Translations under genes and position numbers: made by a program
Source of the DNA: Bacteroidaceae bacterium
GTDB taxonomy: Bacteria; Bacteroidota; Bacteroidia; Bacteroidales; Bacteroidaceae
NCBI GenBank assembly: GCA_017466965.1
Contig: JAFTTD010000376.1
Location: 1 to 15,220, forward strand
Reading direction: 5' to 3'
DNA length: 15,220 nucleotides
The notes under the pieces: model-generated
What the model saw: only the letters and a program-made list of their open reading frames with translations
Databases searched by the model: none
What the model was told of the DNA's origin: nothing
In this document: positions 13,705 through 15,220 of the stretch, in pieces
Numbering within the stretch: position 1 is the stretch's first letter
Layout of the letters: each line of letters begins with the position of its first letter

Positions 13705-15220
13705 TTAGAATTCTTGTCCTATAATGAAGTGGAACTTGCTTCCACCGTATGCTGTAGAACCATTTTTATTGTCAAATCCGTATGCCCAGTCAATTCCCAT
13801 CATACCTACCATTGGAAGGAAGAGACGTACACCAAATCCGGCAGAACGCTTCATGTCAAACGGATTGAATTTCTTTACTTCTGTCCACGCATTTCCTCCT
13901 TCCAAGAATGCCAAAGCATAGATGTTCGTTGATGTTTCCATCATCAATGGGTAGCGTAGCTCAAGCGCCATTCTTGAATATGCATATCCATAGTTGTATC
14001 CTTGAGTGAGCGCGCCATTGTCATATCCTCTCAATCCGATTGTTTCAGAATAGTACGTTGATGAATATCCTGACATACCATCTCCACCCATGTAGAATGT
14101 TTCAAACGGTGATTTCTTGTGGCTGTTGTAATGTCCGAGGAAACCACAGTCGAAGCGTGTCATGAGAACAAAACACTTGCTTGCTCCTGAAAGCGGTGTA
14201 TAAAATTTAGAGTTGAACTTCCATTTGTGATATTCTATCCAACGATATTTCTTCTGCAAATCGCTCATATAGTTAGCATCACCATATGTTGATGCCATAC
14301 CTTCATAATCAATTCCGTCAAAAAGGGAATAAGGCGGTGTAGCACTTACAGACAACGAAATTTCAGAACCGCGGCGCGGGAACATTCCGTTGTCAATAGA
14401 ACGGCGATTAAGGCTTAGCGTGAGATTGATATTATTACAGTTTCCATCTGTTATGAGGAAGTAATCCCAATCCTGCAGCATATATCTTGTATATGAAAGG
14501 TTTGCAGAAAGAGAGAAACTGTTATCAGGCCAGCTTAAACGCTTTCCCCATCCTATAGACAAGCCGAACAATTGAATATACTTGTCTGGGTCATAATATG
14601 AAGTATAGTTGTTATAATATGCATTATTGTAATTTCCATAGCCATAAAGCATACTCATTGTACTATTATAATATGCACTGTTATAATAATTGCTGTTTAT
14701 ATCTGTCTGGCGCGAATATAATGCAGATACAGAGAATGAATTAGGACGCTTGCCACCAAACCATGGATCAAAGAAAGAGATGCTGTATGACTGATAATAA
14801 TCAGCATTTGTGGATGCACTTATCTCAAGTTCCTGTCCATCTCCCTGAGGCAGAATTCCTCTGCGGTTTTTATTCTTGCCAAGCAAATTCTGCATTGAGA
14901 AGTTAGTGAACTTTAGGCCGAGCTTTCCGATGATACCTGTCTGTCCCCATCCAAGTGAAAATTCCACCTGGTCACTGGCTTTCGGAGTGAGGCCAAGATT
15001 TAAGTCAACAGTACCGGTTGAAGGATTTGACACTGGCTTGAAGTCCATAGCTTCAGGGTCAAAATGCCCCATCTGCGCAATCTGCTGATAAGACAGTTTG
15101 TATGCGTCCATATTAAAGAGGTCACCAGGTTTAAGCATAAGCTCACGACGTATCACATCTTCATAAACACGGTCATTGCCATAAATGTTTATCTTGTTGA
15201 TGTAAGCCTGCCTATTTTCC
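13705..15220 (-). CDS. bamA: BamA outer-membrane assembly protein (5' end missing)
   Basis: Omp85-family core of the machine that folds and inserts outer-membrane barrels. The frame is open at the right edge, so about 504 C-terminal residues are visible. They start in the last POTRA domain (INKINIYGNDRVYEDVIRRE, then LMLKPGDLFNMDAY), followed by the 16-stranded barrel. The conserved loop-6 VRGF motif appears as LRGY (in ETIGLRGYDNGAL, near 14025), and the protein ends FHFIIGQEF with a terminal Phe, the usual beta-signal. A surface-loop candidate at about 14593-14697 is very rich in Tyr and Asn (SNYYNSAYYNST and NNAYYNNYTSYY). Two ompH genes follow directly, the usual arrangement in this phylum. 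The protein is essential in other bacteria. No start codon can be assigned here; the GTG at 15156 lies inside the POTRA domain and is not a start. Confidence 0.95.
   Translation of the reverse strand, partial: ENRQAYINKINIYGNDRVYEDVIRRELMLKPGDLFNMDAYKLSYQQIAQMGHFDPEAMDFKPVSNPSTGTVDLNLGLTPKASDQVEFSLGWGQTGIIGKLGLKFTNFSMQNLLGKNKNRRGILPQGDGQELEISASTNADYYQSYSISFFDPWFGGKRPNSFSVSALYSRQTDINSNYYNSAYYNSTMSMLYGYGNYNNAYYNNYTSYYDPDKYIQLFGLSIGWGKRLSWPDNSFSLSANLSYTRYMLQDWDYFLITDGNCNNINLTLSLNRRSIDNGMFPRRGSEISLSVSATPPYSLFDGIDYEGMASTYGDANYMSDLQKKYRWIEYHKWKFNSKFYTPLSGASKCFVLMTRFDCGFLGHYNSHKKSPFETFYMGGDGMSGYSSTYYSETIGLRGYDNGALTQGYNYGYAYSRMALELRYPLMMETSTNIYALAFLEGGNAWTEVKKFNPFDMKRSAGFGVRLFLPMVGMMGIDWAYGFDNKNGSTAYGGSKFHFIIGQEF

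Overview
The window looks like chromosome from a Bacteroidota bacterium, most likely a Bacteroidales member such as a Prevotella/Bacteroides relative. The evidence is the gene content (bamA followed by two OmpH/Skp genes, a type II cysteine desulfurase, a DPP IV-type peptidase, DUF4956/VTC genes, a C-terminal tail resembling type IX secretion sorting domains), signal peptides ending just before Gln, weak Shine-Dalgarno sequences, and promoter -7 boxes of the Bacteroidota form TAnnTTTG. No rRNA, tRNA, CRISPR array, transposase or phage gene was seen.

Layout. On the plus strand: the 3' part of sufS (1-927), a repeat-filled gap, hisS (1290-2672), a second repeat-filled gap, and a DPP IV-family peptidase gene (2808-5036). 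A strong bidirectional terminator (5060-5105) separates it from the convergent, minus-strand GH2 glycosidase gene (5215-7023), which has its own promoter. A 0.5 kb non-coding stretch follows (7024-7536), with a third repeat site, four 21-bp units and a perfect octamer array. From 7537 to the right edge everything is on the minus strand. In transcription order: bamA (3' part) and ompH copy 2; ompH copy 1 with its own promoter and terminator; a histidine phosphatase; then a probable operon of VTC-type polyphosphate polymerase, DUF4956 membrane protein, DUF2490 outer-membrane barrel, a small secreted protein broken by an in-frame TGA, and a secreted Cthe_2159-type beta-helix protein, closed by a terminator at 7479-7513.

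Function. bamA and the ompH genes form the outer-membrane protein assembly set. The VTC-DUF4956-DUF2490-beta-helix set looks like one envelope system: a cytoplasmic polymerase-like domain, an inner-membrane partner, an outer-membrane barrel and an exported carbohydrate-binding-like protein. Such sets often include a CotH-type kinase, but none is present here. Its physiological role is not established, and it is the best candidate here for an incompletely described system.

The non-coding DNA is unusual. Gaps beside sufS, hisS, dpp4 and the GH2 gene carry a composite repeat in both orientations, built of 8-bp units (RAGGTTRT on one arm, AACTCCTG/AACTNCTT on the other) around a core of constant length, often next to AACTTAAA octamer arrays. 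These repeats reach almost to the start codons of hisS and dpp4 and appear to supply the last codons and stop codon of hisS.
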